The notes: generated by a model not told the origin, from the sequence alone. Counted from the stretch's first letter, positions 1 through 7,522 are shown. The stretch: 21,428 bases of DNA from an uncultured Collinsella sp. (GCA_958415665.1 CATYZK010000035.1:1-21428), one strand, 5' to 3'. Made by a program: numbers and translations.

Positions 1-1
1 C

Positions 2-736
2 GAGCCCGCCATCGTCAGCTTTAACGGCGGCACCAAGGACAACGCCATCAACCGTGAGTGCAAGGCTGTTCTGGTCTATGCCGACCACGCTGCCGCCGAG
101 GCCGCGGCCCAGATCGCAAAGGGCATCATCGCCGATGTCACCGCCGAGCTCGAGGTCTTCGACCCCGGCTTTACCTGCACCGTCGAGATTGCCGACGACG
201 CCGAGGTCGAGGCCATGGACCAGAAGTCCGCGCTTGCCCTCATCCGCGCCCTGCGTCTTGCCCCTAACGGCGTGATCCGTCGCAACGTCGCCACCGACGG
301 CTCCGTCGAGGTTTCCTCCAACATCGGTGTGGTCGCCACCTCCGATGACGAGGTCAAGATCATGCTGTCTCCGCGCTCCTCGATCACCTCGCTGCAGAAC
401 GAGTTCAAGGACCGTCTGCAGACGCTGGCCGATGTCCTGGGCTTCGACGCCAAGTTCGAGTTCGAGTATCCCGGCTGGAGCTATGCCGAGCATTCGCCGG
501 TCCGCGACGTCTTCGTCGAGAGCTATCGCGAGCTCTTTGGCTCCGAGCTGCGCATCGAGTCCATTCATGCCGGCCTTGAGTGCGGTCTGTTTGCCGAGGC
601 CCTGCACGGCCTGGACGCCATCGCCGTGGGCCCGACGCTCTCCGATGTCCACACCCCGGACGAGAGCATGGAGCTCGCTTCTGCCGAGCGCTTCTACGAG
701 CTGCTCATCGACGTCCTCAAGCGCCTCGCTGCGTAA
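2..736 (+). CDS. pepD: Aminoacyl-histidine dipeptidase (PepD), 3' part
   Basis: This is the C-terminal part (about 244 residues) of an M20-family metallopeptidase that hydrolyses Xaa-His dipeptides such as carnosine-like substrates in the cytoplasm. The reading frame is open from base 2 and the true start lies left of the window. Family hallmarks seen: GGTKDNAINRE near the start of the fragment (PepD has a similar GGTKxNAIPRE), then HAGLECGLF, which carries the C-terminal catalytic-domain zinc-ligand region, and AVGPTLSDVHTPDE near the end, which matches the PepD C-terminal metal/substrate signature. The gene ends in TAA and is followed 55 bp later by a strong hairpin terminator. It is convergent with hipA, so it is probably the last gene of its transcript. 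Family assignment is secure; substrate range cannot be read from the fragment. Confidence 0.9.
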   Translation, partial: EPAIVSFNGGTKDNAINRECKAVLVYADHAAAEAAAQIAKGIIADVTAELEVFDPGFTCTVEIADDAEVEAMDQKSALALIRALRLAPNGVIRRNVATDGSVEVSSNIGVVATSDDEVKIMLSPRSSITSLQNEFKDRLQTLADVLGFDAKFEFEYPGWSYAEHSPVRDVFVESYRELFGSELRIESIHAGLECGLFAEALHGLDAIAVGPTLSDVHTPDESMELASAERFYELLIDVLKRLAA

Positions 737-791
737 AGGTTGCGCTAGCAGCAGTCCGAGCCACGTGCTAACGGATTGCAAATGACATTAC

Positions 792-842
792 GAGAGGGGG
801 GGGCACCCGAGCTTTTGCGACGGGTGCCCCCCCTCTCTTTTG
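792..842 (+). terminator. Rho-independent terminator of pepD
   Basis: A long GC-rich stem pairs GAGAGGGGGGGGCACCCG (792-809) with CGGGTGCCCCCCCTCTC (821-837). There is one extra G in the 8-G run against 7 C. The loop is 11 nt and a TTTTGTTT tail follows. It lies between convergent pepD and hipA. The T-rich side is on the plus strand, so it serves pepD. Confidence 0.9.
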
Positions 843-868
843 TTTGATAATCGCGAAATTGCGGATAC

Positions 869-2173
869 CTAGTTTATATCCGCCCTGATGAGGTCGAGGG
901 TACGCTGGCAGTTTTCGCGGACGGGGCCGAGCATGTGCTCGCGTAGGTCCGCCATGCCGGGCAGGTCGGCGTATTCGTCCATGACCTCTTCCATGCAAAT
1001 GGGTACCTCGTAGGCGAGGTCCATCATGGTCGCAAAGCAAAACTTCTCGGATAGCCCGGCATCGGTGAGCGCCGCCTCCAGCGCGGGGTCGTCCATGCCG
1101 TGGTATCGGCGGATGGCATTGGGGCCGATGCGTCCTACGCGATTCTCGCCACCAACGCTCATGGCAAGGCGCGCTTTTCGCCGCATGCGCTCGTATGCCA
1201 GTCCCGACGCGACGTCATACATGGGTGCGAGCGCCGCGTTTGTGCCTTTGCCTAGGATGAGCGAGTAATTTTTGGCGTGCGCATCAGGCGCTCCGATAAT
1301 AGCGTTATAGAACAACATATAGGTAAAGAGCACAAGGTTCATGTGGTGGGGGACCGTGCTGATCAGTCGTTCTTGAATGTCTCGCGTTGTTGGTCCTCCA
1401 TCGGCAGTGTATTTTTGGCTTGGCAATACACCGAGCGCCTGGCAAAAGTCTTCCTGATGCAGCCTTTCGATACTTCCGCTGGCATTGACCGTTCTGTCGT
1501 AGCGTTCAACGACGAGTGCGGCTTCGTCTTCAAATGTGCAATAAGAGACGTTGGCAGTCGGAATGCCAACACGCTGAGCCGTTTTCATGCAGACGAATTC
1601 GTTTAAGGCCTGATGTTTGAACCCAACAACACCATTTTTGAAGATATGGGTAGTGGGGGATGACCCTAGACATTCGCACCATTGGCCACCATGCCAAGCT
1701 AGTGCAAATTTGCCTTGGTTGCCACCCAGGGACCAGCTTTCGTTGGAACCCATCCATGTCGCACGTTCGTCATCGCGAATCGCTTTAAGCTTGTGAGCGA
1801 TTTGAGAATTGGTAAGCGGGCGGTATTCCGAGATCCTGCCGCGGACGGCATCTAATTGATCGGTTTGACAAAACTGAACGGCGCCCGCGCAGTCAAGGCC
1901 GATATGACGCAAGAGGGCGACGGGGTTGTTGGATGCAACGTCATGCTCAGCGGCAATAGCGCGACGCTGCTCTTGGCTGTCAGGCAAAAGGCCAAATAGG
2001 AACGGTCGGACGATGTTGTGGCCATATGTGCGATTGGAAAGCGGCATTGTTAGCGATAGCGGTGCTCCGCAATAGGCTGGGGCGTATGTAAAGCTACAGA
2101 GTCCATGCTCATCTTGCCGGAGTATGCCGGCGGTTTCGCCACAAATGAGGGTCGCAAGCTCTATCTCCGCCAT
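869..2173 (-). CDS. hipA: HipA-family serine/threonine kinase toxin
   Basis: This 434-residue protein is close in length to E. coli HipA (440). HipA toxins are kinases that phosphorylate an aminoacyl-tRNA synthetase (GltX in E. coli) and provoke growth arrest and persistence. Visible kinase features in order: an N-terminal region with the family's MPLSN-type segment (about 43-47); an ATP-loop candidate SLGGNQGKFAL; HIFKN, with the probable ATP-contacting Lys; the hinge region ERYDR; RLHQEDFCQALG; the catalytic loop NAIIGAPDAHAKNYSL, with the catalytic Asp and metal-binding Asn; and MYDVASGL with the second metal-binding Asp. All key residues seem intact, so it should be active. Its ATG follows directly on the TAA of hipB with no good Shine-Dalgarno sequence, suggesting translational coupling. 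GC is lower than in neighbouring genes, consistent with transfer. Confidence 0.9.
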   Translation of the reverse strand: MAEIELATLICGETAGILRQDEHGLCSFTYAPAYCGAPLSLTMPLSNRTYGHNIVRPFLFGLLPDSQEQRRAIAAEHDVASNNPVALLRHIGLDCAGAVQFCQTDQLDAVRGRISEYRPLTNSQIAHKLKAIRDDERATWMGSNESWSLGGNQGKFALAWHGGQWCECLGSSPTTHIFKNGVVGFKHQALNEFVCMKTAQRVGIPTANVSYCTFEDEAALVVERYDRTVNASGSIERLHQEDFCQALGVLPSQKYTADGGPTTRDIQERLISTVPHHMNLVLFTYMLFYNAIIGAPDAHAKNYSLILGKGTNAALAPMYDVASGLAYERMRRKARLAMSVGGENRVGRIGPNAIRRYHGMDDPALEAALTDAGLSEKFCFATMMDLAYEVPICMEEVMDEYADLPGMADLREHMLGPVRENCQRTLDLIRADIN

Positions 2174-2605
2174 TTATTTCACAACCTTGCAGCCAAAGGA
2201 GAGGTCTGAAGTACCGGAAAGGCCTTGCTCGGCTGCAATTTGGGCCAGCAAGGCACCGTAGGAAGATGGCGTTCCTTGTCGAACGGGTCGTCTGCCTGCG
2301 CTTGGCTTTGGCAGGGCATTCGAGTTCGCGATAGGGAGGTCCACTATCGTCGTCGGATGTTCGGAGGGCGATGCGACGGAGTCGTTATCGCTTTGCGCAA
2401 AGAGACCTATGCCGAGTGCGTCAAAGACGACCAGCAGCTTGTCGAGCCGAATGCCGGTGGCGTCTCCGAGCTCGAGCGATGCGAGTAGCCGCTCCGAAAC
2501 ACCGGCTTTTTTAGCGAGGGCGGCACGGGTGAGCCCCTGAGCCTCGCGTGCCTGGCGCACATAGATGCCAGCTTGGCGCGGTGTGGTGATGGGAAGGGTA
2601 TCCAT
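2174..2605 (-). CDS. hipB: HipB-like XRE-family antitoxin/repressor
   Basis: This 143-residue protein has an N-terminal helix-turn-helix of the XRE/Cro type (about residues 10-68: VRQAREAQGLTRAALAKKAG, then VSERLLASLELGDA). Such proteins bind the HipA toxin and repress their own operon. The C-terminal 70 residues are Ser/Pro-rich and look disordered, and the protein is longer than E. coli HipB (88). They may make the HipA contact or serve as a protease handle; this is inference. An AGGAG Shine-Dalgarno sequence sits 6 nt before the ATG at 2605. It is the first gene of a two-gene operon with hipA, and three operator-like sites lie 16-83 bp upstream of its start. An orphan HTH regulator is unlikely given the abutting hipA. 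Confidence 0.85.
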   Translation of the reverse strand: MDTLPITTPRQAGIYVRQAREAQGLTRAALAKKAGVSERLLASLELGDATGIRLDKLLVVFDALGIGLFAQSDNDSVASPSEHPTTIVDLPIANSNALPKPSAGRRPVRQGTPSSYGALLAQIAAEQGLSGTSDLSFGCKVVK

Positions 2606-2620
2606 GGCGATCTCCTAACG

Positions 2621-2688
2621 TGCAGACTTTTGCACATCAGTATGGCATGCAAAAGTCTGCACGAAAAGGCCTCATGCAAAACTCTGCA
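2621..2688 (-). promoter_or_regulatory. Putative HipB operator array (three sites)
   Basis: Three 14-bp sites of the form TGCA-N6-TGCA start at 2621, 2648 and 2675, exactly 27 bp apart. Sites 1 and 2 (TGCAGACTTTTGCA and TGCAAAAGTCTGCA) are exact reverse complements and form a perfect 16-bp inverted repeat (2619-2634 / 2648-2663). Site 3 (TGCAAAACTCTGCA) differs from site 2 by one base. The location just upstream of hipB fits autorepression. Binding by HipB is inferred. No convincing -35/-10 pair could be picked out. Confidence 0.6.
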
Positions 2689-2697
2689 TGAGGCCTT
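2664..2697 (-). terminator. Terminator of mntP, overlapping a hip operator site
   Basis: A perfect 13-bp stem pairs AAGGCCTCATGCA (2666-2678) with TGCATGAGGCCTT (2685-2697) around a 6-nt loop. On the minus strand a TTTT run follows (2667-2664). It sits about 38 bp after the mntP stop codon and separates mntP from hipB, which lies downstream on the same strand. The loop and inner stem also form the third hip operator-like site. Confidence 0.7.
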
Positions 2698-2734
2698 GTG
2701 CTAGCGTTGAGTTTTGAGTTATTGGGTTTGGGCG

Positions 2735-3313
2735 TTACAGCATCACAATCCCCAGGTGCTCCAGCAGGATCTTGAGGCCAATGAGGATGAGCACGACGCC
2801 GCCCACGATGGTGGCGGGTTTTTCGTAGCGTGCGCCAAAGGTGTGGCCGATCGCCACGCCGGCGACGGAGAAGACAAAGGTCGTGATGCCGACGAGCGAC
2901 ACGGCGGGCACGATGTCGACCGAAAGCGCGGCAAACGAGATGCCCACGGCTAGGGCGTCGATGGAAGTGGCGATGGCGAGGATCAGGTATTCGCCCAGGT
3001 TGATCTTCTCGGCATCCTTGCCTTCGCCTTCGTCCTCGTCCTCAGTAAATGCCTCCCACAGCATCTTGCCGCCGATAAAGGCGAGCAGGATAAAGGCGAT
3101 CCAATGGTCGATGGGACCGATAATTCCTAGGAATTGGCTGCCGAGTGCCCAGCCGATCACGGGCATGCCGGCCTGGAAACCGCCAAAGAACAGGCCGAGC
3201 ACCACGGCGACCTTTAGGTTGACCTTCTTCATGCCAAGGCCCTTGCAGATAGATACGGCAAAGGCGTCCATCGAAAGGCCGATAGCGAGCAACACAAGCT
3301 CTGCGAGTCCCAT
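2735..3313 (-). CDS. mntP: Manganese efflux pump MntP
   Basis: This 192-residue polytopic inner-membrane protein has about six hydrophobic segments and exports Mn(II). Duplicated family motifs are visible: GLSMDAFAVSICKGLGM in the first half and ATSIDALAVGISFAA in the second, each with the conserved membrane Asp. An acidic loop (EDEDEGEGKDAEK) separates the two halves. The start chosen is the ATG at 3313, with GAGGGAG eight bases upstream; E. coli MntP is 188 residues and begins at the equivalent point. The frame is open a further 52 codons upstream, but that part reads through the riboswitch and looks non-coding. A manganese riboswitch and terminator precede it, which strongly supports the function. 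Confidence 0.93.
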   Translation of the reverse strand: MGLAELVLLAIGLSMDAFAVSICKGLGMKKVNLKVAVVLGLFFGGFQAGMPVIGWALGSQFLGIIGPIDHWIAFILLAFIGGKMLWEAFTEDEDEGEGKDAEKINLGEYLILAIATSIDALAVGISFAALSVDIVPAVSLVGITTFVFSVAGVAIGHTFGARYEKPATIVGGVVLILIGLKILLEHLGIVML

Positions 3314-3368
3314 AGTCTGGCTCCCTCTCTGCGGGCGAACCCGCGCGTACTTCTGGTGGGGGAGCAAC

Positions 3369-3414
3369 AAAAAAAGACCCGTGGCGTACGCGTTGTGCGC
3401 ACAGCCACGAGTCT
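3369..3414 (-). terminator. Riboswitch expression platform (regulated terminator)
   Basis: On the minus strand AGACTCGTGGC (3414-3404) pairs with GCCACGGGTCT (3385-3375) with one G-U. The stem can extend through a GTGCGC/GCGTAC inner helix, and a run of seven T follows (3375-3369). It begins just after the aptamer and ends about 55 nt before the mntP ATG. In this riboswitch family metal binding to the aptamer favours read-through; here that is inferred from layout. Confidence 0.85.
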
Positions 3415-3418
3415 CGTT

Positions 3419-3507
3419 CATTAAGGCAAGCCAGACCGTTTCGGCCAGTATGTTGACTTGCCGCGCCACCGGAGGCGAACCCGGTCACGCGACTACTCCC
3501 TCATTTA
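3419..3507 (-). ncRNA. yybP-ykoY manganese riboswitch aptamer
   Basis: The minus-strand leader carries both conserved loops of the yybP-ykoY class: GGGAGTAG (3500-3493) near the 5' end and GTCAACATACTGG (3457-3445) in the middle, each in a helical context. The 3' end (GCCTTAAT, near 3427-3419) can pair with the 5' AATGAGG segment to close P1. The class senses Mn(II) and in E. coli precedes mntP and alx. Its position in front of mntP agrees. Boundaries are approximate. Confidence 0.9.
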
Positions 3508-3663
3508 TGTGAACCCAGATGCTACCACATGAGCAGCTCATTTGGGTTGGGACTATCGGCGGTGTTCGCTCATTCTGTAAGCATCGGATTTCGTGGCTGC
3601 TGCGGGGACAAACCGTGAGAAACTATTTAGCGTTTATGGAGCGTATACGATGGGAGCGATGCC

Positions 3664-4731
3664 TTGGATAAGAACGAGCTGCAAAAGCGTATGGAACAGG
3701 CCATCCGCCTGACGGCACCTGGCCAGCCGATCCGCACCGCCCTCGACATGATCATTGCTGGTCACCTGGGCGCTCTTATTTGCGTCGGCGACACCGAAAA
3801 CGTGCTCGCTGCTGGTAACGACGGCTTCCCGCTCAACATTTCGTTTACCTCGAACCGCCTGTTCGAGCTTTCCAAGATGGACGGCGCCATCGTCATCGAC
3901 GGCGACCTCACCCAGATCCTGCGCGCCAACTTCCACCTCAATCCCGATCCCTCGCTTGCCACGAGTGAGACGGGCATGCGTCACCGCACCGCCGCCCGCA
4001 TGTCGGTGCTCACGGATGCCATCGTGATCTCGGTTTCGGCCCGTCGTGCCGTCGTCAACGTGTACGTTCACGGCAAGAGCTACGAGATCCAGCCCGTCAC
4101 CACCATCATGAGCTCGGTCAACCAGCTCGTCGCCACGCTCCAGACCACCCGTCAGTCGCTCGACCGCTCCCTGCTGCGCCTGACGGCCCTTGAGCTGGAC
4201 GACTACGTCACGCTCGCCGACATTACCGGGATTTTCTCGAGTTTCGAGATCATGCAGCAGGCAAAGACTGAGCTTAAGGATTGCATTGTCAAGCTGGGCA
4301 ACCAGGGCAAGCTCGTGCAGATGCAGCTCGAGCAGCTCGCCGGCTCCAGCATGGATACCGAGTACGACCTGATGATTCGCGACTACGCGAGTGACTCTTC
4401 CGAGGCTAATGCCGAGAAGATTCGCGCCAACCTGAGCCGCATGACGCCTAAGGACCTGTCCGACCCACAGCATGTGGCGGCGGTTCTGGGTTACGATGAC
4501 CTGGACGAGGACTCCGTCATGACGCCGCTGGGCCTGCGCACGCTTTCGCGCGTGTCCGTCGTGCGCGACGGCGTGGCCGAGAAGATCGTCGACGAGTACG
4601 GCTCACTGCAGGAGCTCATGGACGACATCAGCGAGGATCCGGAGCGCCTGGGCGACTTTGGCGTCAACAACCCTGCCATTCTTGCGGACTCCCTGTACCG
4701 CATGAAGGGCACCAAACAGGGGAACGCATAA
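3664..4731 (+). CDS. disA: Diadenylate cyclase DisA (DNA-integrity scanning protein)
   Basis: This 355-residue protein makes cyclic di-AMP from two ATP and, in Bacillus, scans DNA for branched lesions. Visible: the N-terminal DAC domain (about 10-150) with the DGA motif (KMDGAIVIDGD) and the RHR motif (TGMRHRTAAR), both needed for catalysis; a helical linker rich in Gln/Leu (about 160-300); and a C-terminal helix-hairpin-helix DNA-binding domain (LSRVSVVRDGVAEKIVDEYG). The length is normal for the family. The start is a TTG at 3664: an in-frame TAG at 3628 and no ATG/GTG between them leave it as the only option, and GGGAG lies 7 bases upstream. The stop overlaps the ispD ATG by one base (TAATG), so the two are translationally coupled. 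It opens the operon. Confidence 0.95.
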   Translation: MDKNELQKRMEQAIRLTAPGQPIRTALDMIIAGHLGALICVGDTENVLAAGNDGFPLNISFTSNRLFELSKMDGAIVIDGDLTQILRANFHLNPDPSLATSETGMRHRTAARMSVLTDAIVISVSARRAVVNVYVHGKSYEIQPVTTIMSSVNQLVATLQTTRQSLDRSLLRLTALELDDYVTLADITGIFSSFEIMQQAKTELKDCIVKLGNQGKLVQMQLEQLAGSSMDTEYDLMIRDYASDSSEANAEKIRANLSRMTPKDLSDPQHVAAVLGYDDLDEDSVMTPLGLRTLSRVSVVRDGVAEKIVDEYGSLQELMDDISEDPERLGDFGVNNPAILADSLYRMKGTKQGNA

Positions 4732-5459
4732 TGGCGCCTGTATGTGCCGTGGTCGTTGCCGGCGGCAGCGGCCAGCGCTTTGGAAATCCCGGCGGCAAGC
4801 AGCTCGTTAACGTGGCGGGCCGTCCGCTCATGAGCTGGTCCATCCGTGCGTTCGATCGTAGCGACAAGGTCGGCCACATCGTGGTGGTGTGTCCTTCCGA
4901 GCGCCGTGCCGAGATGCGCCGCCTGGCCATCGACCCGTTTGACTATGACACGCCCATCAGCTTTGCCGATGCCGGCGATACCCGCCAGGATTCCACCCGT
5001 GCCGGCGTGCATGCGGCTCCGGCGGGTTTCGAATATGTCGCCATCCACGACGGCGCCCGTCCGCTCATTACGACCGAGGCCATCGATCATGCGATCGACG
5101 TGCTTGTGGGCGACCGCTCGCTCGACGGTGTCGTGTGCGGTCAGCCCGCGATCGACACGCTCAAGATCGTCGACGGCGATAATATCGTCGAGACGCCGCC
5201 GCGCGAGCTCTATTGGGCCGCGCAGACGCCGCAGATCTTTAGCGTCGACGCCATGAAGCGCGCTCACGCCGCTGCTATCGCCGAGGGCTTTATCGGTACC
5301 GACGATTCATCGCTGGTCGAGCGCATGGGCGGGCGCGTCCGCTGTGTCCAGAGCCCGCGCGATAACCTTAAGGTGACGGTGCCCGAGGACCTGCGTCCCG
5401 TTACCGCGATTCTGCTTGGCCGTATGGCCGAGGGAGAGGACCTTCCCCATGTTCAGTAA
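4731..5459 (+). CDS. ispD: 2-C-methyl-D-erythritol 4-phosphate cytidylyltransferase
   Basis: This 242-residue cytosolic enzyme converts MEP plus CTP to CDP-ME, the third step of the MEP isoprenoid pathway. It has the nucleotide-binding N-terminus VVVAGGSGQRFGNPGGKQ, an IspD variant of the usual AAGxGxRxxxxxPKQ with the CTP-contacting Lys kept. Further on come IHDGARPLIT (the conserved HDGARP segment), AAQTPQIF, and DDSSLVERMGGRVRCVQ before the C-terminal strand. The ATG overlaps the disA stop by one base. The gene's last 11 bases overlap the start of ispF. With ispF next, two MEP-pathway steps (the intervening kinase IspE lies elsewhere) are made from one message. Confidence 0.96.
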   Translation: MAPVCAVVVAGGSGQRFGNPGGKQLVNVAGRPLMSWSIRAFDRSDKVGHIVVVCPSERRAEMRRLAIDPFDYDTPISFADAGDTRQDSTRAGVHAAPAGFEYVAIHDGARPLITTEAIDHAIDVLVGDRSLDGVVCGQPAIDTLKIVDGDNIVETPPRELYWAAQTPQIFSVDAMKRAHAAAIAEGFIGTDDSSLVERMGGRVRCVQSPRDNLKVTVPEDLRPVTAILLGRMAEGEDLPHVQ

Positions 5460-5943
5460 CCTGCGCATTGGCCACGGCTACGACGTCCACCGTTTGGTGG
5501 AGGGGCGTCGATGTATCATCGGCGGGGTCGACATCCCCTACGAGCGCGGCCTGCTGGGCCACTCGGATGCCGATGTGCTCGCGCACGCCTTGGCCGACGC
5601 CATTCTGGGCGCCTGCCGCGGGGGAGACATCGGCAAGCTATTCCCCGACACCGATCCCGCCTATGAGGGTGCCGATTCGATGGTGCTGCTCGCTCGCGTG
5701 ATGGACTATGCGCGCGAGCTGGGCTTTGAGTTTGTCGATGCCGATTGCACCATTGCCTGTCAGCAACCCAAGATCACTCCGCACCGCGATGCCATGCGCG
5801 CCAACCTTGCCCATGCCCTGGGCGTCGACGTGGAAAACGTGGGCGTCGCCGCTACCACGACCGAAAAGCTCGGTTGGGAAGGCCAAGGCGAGGGAATTGG
5901 CGCCTGGGCCGTCTGCCTGCTACAGAAAACCGTTAAGGAGTAA
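5449..5943 (+). CDS. ispF: 2-C-methyl-D-erythritol 2,4-cyclodiphosphate synthase
   Basis: This 164-residue enzyme is a homotrimer in the family and cyclises CDP-ME-2-phosphate to MEcPP with release of CMP. Metal ligands are visible in GHGYDVHR (Asp and His near residues 10-12) and LGHSDADVLAHALADAILGA (His about 44). FPDTDPAYEGADS and the C-terminal ATTTEKLGWEGQGEGIGAWA are typical of IspF. The start is taken at 5449 rather than the in-frame ATG at 5416 because it gives the normal N-terminus, and GGGAGAGGA lies 8 bases upstream. It overlaps ispD by 11 bp and is 3 bp from cysS, consistent with a single operon. Confidence 0.96.
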   Translation: MFSNLRIGHGYDVHRLVEGRRCIIGGVDIPYERGLLGHSDADVLAHALADAILGACRGGDIGKLFPDTDPAYEGADSMVLLARVMDYARELGFEFVDADCTIACQQPKITPHRDAMRANLAHALGVDVENVGVAATTTEKLGWEGQGEGIGAWAVCLLQKTVKE

Positions 5944-5946
5944 CGA

Positions 5947-7413
5947 ATGCGTATCTACAACAGCGCTACCCATAAAAAGGAAGAGTTCCAGCCCATCGAG
6001 TCCGGCAAGGTCCGCATGTACGTGTGTGGCCCCACGGTCTACGACAACATCCACATCGGCAATGCCCGCACGTTCATCAGCTTTGACGTGATTCGTCGCT
6101 GGCTCATCGCGAGCGGCTACGAGGTCACGTTCGCCCAGAACCTCACCGATGTCGATGACAAGATCATCAAGCGCGCCAACGAGCAGGGCCGCACGGCTGC
6201 GGAGGTCGCGACGGAGTTCTCCGACAAGTTCATCGGCGTCATGCGCGCCGCCAACGTGCTCGATCCCGATGTGCGCCCCCGCGCTACCAAGGAGATCGGC
6301 CCCATGATCGCCATGATCAAGACGCTTATCGAGCAGGGCCACGCTTACGCAGCCGATAACGGCGATGTGTACTTTGCTGTGCGCAGCGATCCCAACTATG
6401 GTCAGGTCTCGGGCCGCAACATCGACGACCTTATGGTTGGTGCGCGCATCGAGGAGAACGAGGACAAGAACGACCCGCTCGACTTTGCCCTGTGGAAGGC
6501 CGCCAAGCCCGGCGAGCCCAGCTGGCCGAGCCCCTGGGGCGAAGGCCGTCCCGGTTGGCACACCGAGTGCGCCGCCATGGTGCATCGCTACCTGGGCACT
6601 CCGATCGACATCCACGGTGGCGGCTCCGACCTTGCCTTCCCGCATCACGAGAACGAGTGCGCCCAGGCTACCTGCGCCTGGCACCAGGGCTTCTCCAACA
6701 CCTGGATGCACACGGGCATGCTGCTGGTTGACGGCGAGAAGATGTCCAAGTCGCTCGGAAACTTCTTTACGCTGGCCGAGGTGCTCGAGCAGCACTCTGC
6801 CGCGGCCCTGCGTCTGCTGATGCTGCAGACGAGCTACCGCTCGCCGCTCGACTTCTCCTGGGAGCGCCTGGAGGGTGCCGAGAATTCGCTCACGCGTATT
6901 GCCGGTACGGTCGAGAACCTGCGTTGGGCTGCGAACCGCGCGACGGCCGATGCCGATGCGGCTGCCGCCGAGGCGTTTGCCGCCAAGGCCGCCGAGACCC
7001 GCGCCACCTTTAAGGAGTGCATGGACGACGACTTTAACACCGCCGGTGCCATGGGTGCTGTCTTTGGCTTTGTGACCGAGTGCAACCAGTACCTGGAGCA
7101 GGCGGGCGATGCTGCCGACAAGGCCGCCGCGCTTGCTGCCGCCGATACGCTGGTCGAGCTGCTCGATACGTTTGGCGTTGAGCTCCCCGAGCCCAAGGTC
7201 GAGTTGCCGCTGGGCCTGCTGGGCGTTGCCGCCGGCCTGGTCGCCTACACGGGTGACGACGTGGACGAGGCCGCTGCCAAGATTCTCGAGGCTCGCGCCG
7301 AGGCCCGTGCCGCCAAGAACTGGGATCTGGCCGACGCCATCCGCGACCAGCTCAAGGACCTCGGGCTGACGATTGAAGATACGGCCGCGGGTACTCGTAT
7401 TAAGAGTCTCTAG
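5947..7413 (+). CDS. cysS: Cysteinyl-tRNA synthetase
   Basis: This 488-residue class I aminoacyl-tRNA synthetase charges tRNA-Cys. The zinc-binding Cys is in YVCGPTVYD (about residue 27). The HIGH motif is HIGNARTF. Further zinc ligands are in GWHTECAAM and HHENECAQ, and the KMSKS loop is present exactly (KMSKSLGNF). The C-terminal 150 residues are Ala/Glu-rich helices of the DALR/anticodon-binding type, ending in the usual basic LGLTIEDTAAGTRIK segment. AAGGAG precedes the ATG, 3 bp after ispF. The family's normal length is about 460-490. The gene is followed by a 143-bp gap holding a long inverted repeat; the mrnC gene found next to cysS in many Firmicutes is absent. Confidence 0.96.
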   Translation: MRIYNSATHKKEEFQPIESGKVRMYVCGPTVYDNIHIGNARTFISFDVIRRWLIASGYEVTFAQNLTDVDDKIIKRANEQGRTAAEVATEFSDKFIGVMRAANVLDPDVRPRATKEIGPMIAMIKTLIEQGHAYAADNGDVYFAVRSDPNYGQVSGRNIDDLMVGARIEENEDKNDPLDFALWKAAKPGEPSWPSPWGEGRPGWHTECAAMVHRYLGTPIDIHGGGSDLAFPHHENECAQATCAWHQGFSNTWMHTGMLLVDGEKMSKSLGNFFTLAEVLEQHSAAALRLLMLQTSYRSPLDFSWERLEGAENSLTRIAGTVENLRWAANRATADADAAAAEAFAAKAAETRATFKECMDDDFNTAGAMGAVFGFVTECNQYLEQAGDAADKAAALAAADTLVELLDTFGVELPEPKVELPLGLLGVAAGLVAYTGDDVDEAAAKILEARAEARAAKNWDLADAIRDQLKDLGLTIEDTAAGTRIKSL

Positions 7414-7419
7414 TATTTG

Positions 7420-7522
7420 TCGACCGTTCGAGGTGCGGCAGATTGCCTTGAAAGAGGAGGGCATAGACCTGGTGGTCATGCCCGACGATTGAAAGGCAAG
7501 GTGCCGTGGCTCGGACGGTCGA
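7420..7522 (+). other. Long branched inverted repeat between cysS and rlmB
   Basis: The outer stem pairs 7420-7432 with 7510-7522 (13 bp, one G-U). A 3x3 internal loop follows, then 7436-7440 with 7502-7506 (5 bp), a 2x2 internal loop, and 7443-7449 with 7493-7499 (7 bp). Inside is a second hairpin, 7459-7469 with 7474-7483 (10 bp, one bulged A, TGGT loop). There is no T-tract, so it is not a simple terminator. It could be an RNase III-type processing signal, a structured leader for rlmB, or a mobile palindromic element. Confidence 0.6.

Noticed and set aside
3314..3469. A longer MntP with 52 extra N-terminal residues
   Set aside because: The extra part is encoded by the riboswitch and terminator, and the shorter start has a good ribosome-binding site and the normal family length.
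5920..7479. A 519-residue ORF on the minus strand
   Set aside because: It is the antisense of cysS, which has intact HIGH and KMSKS motifs.
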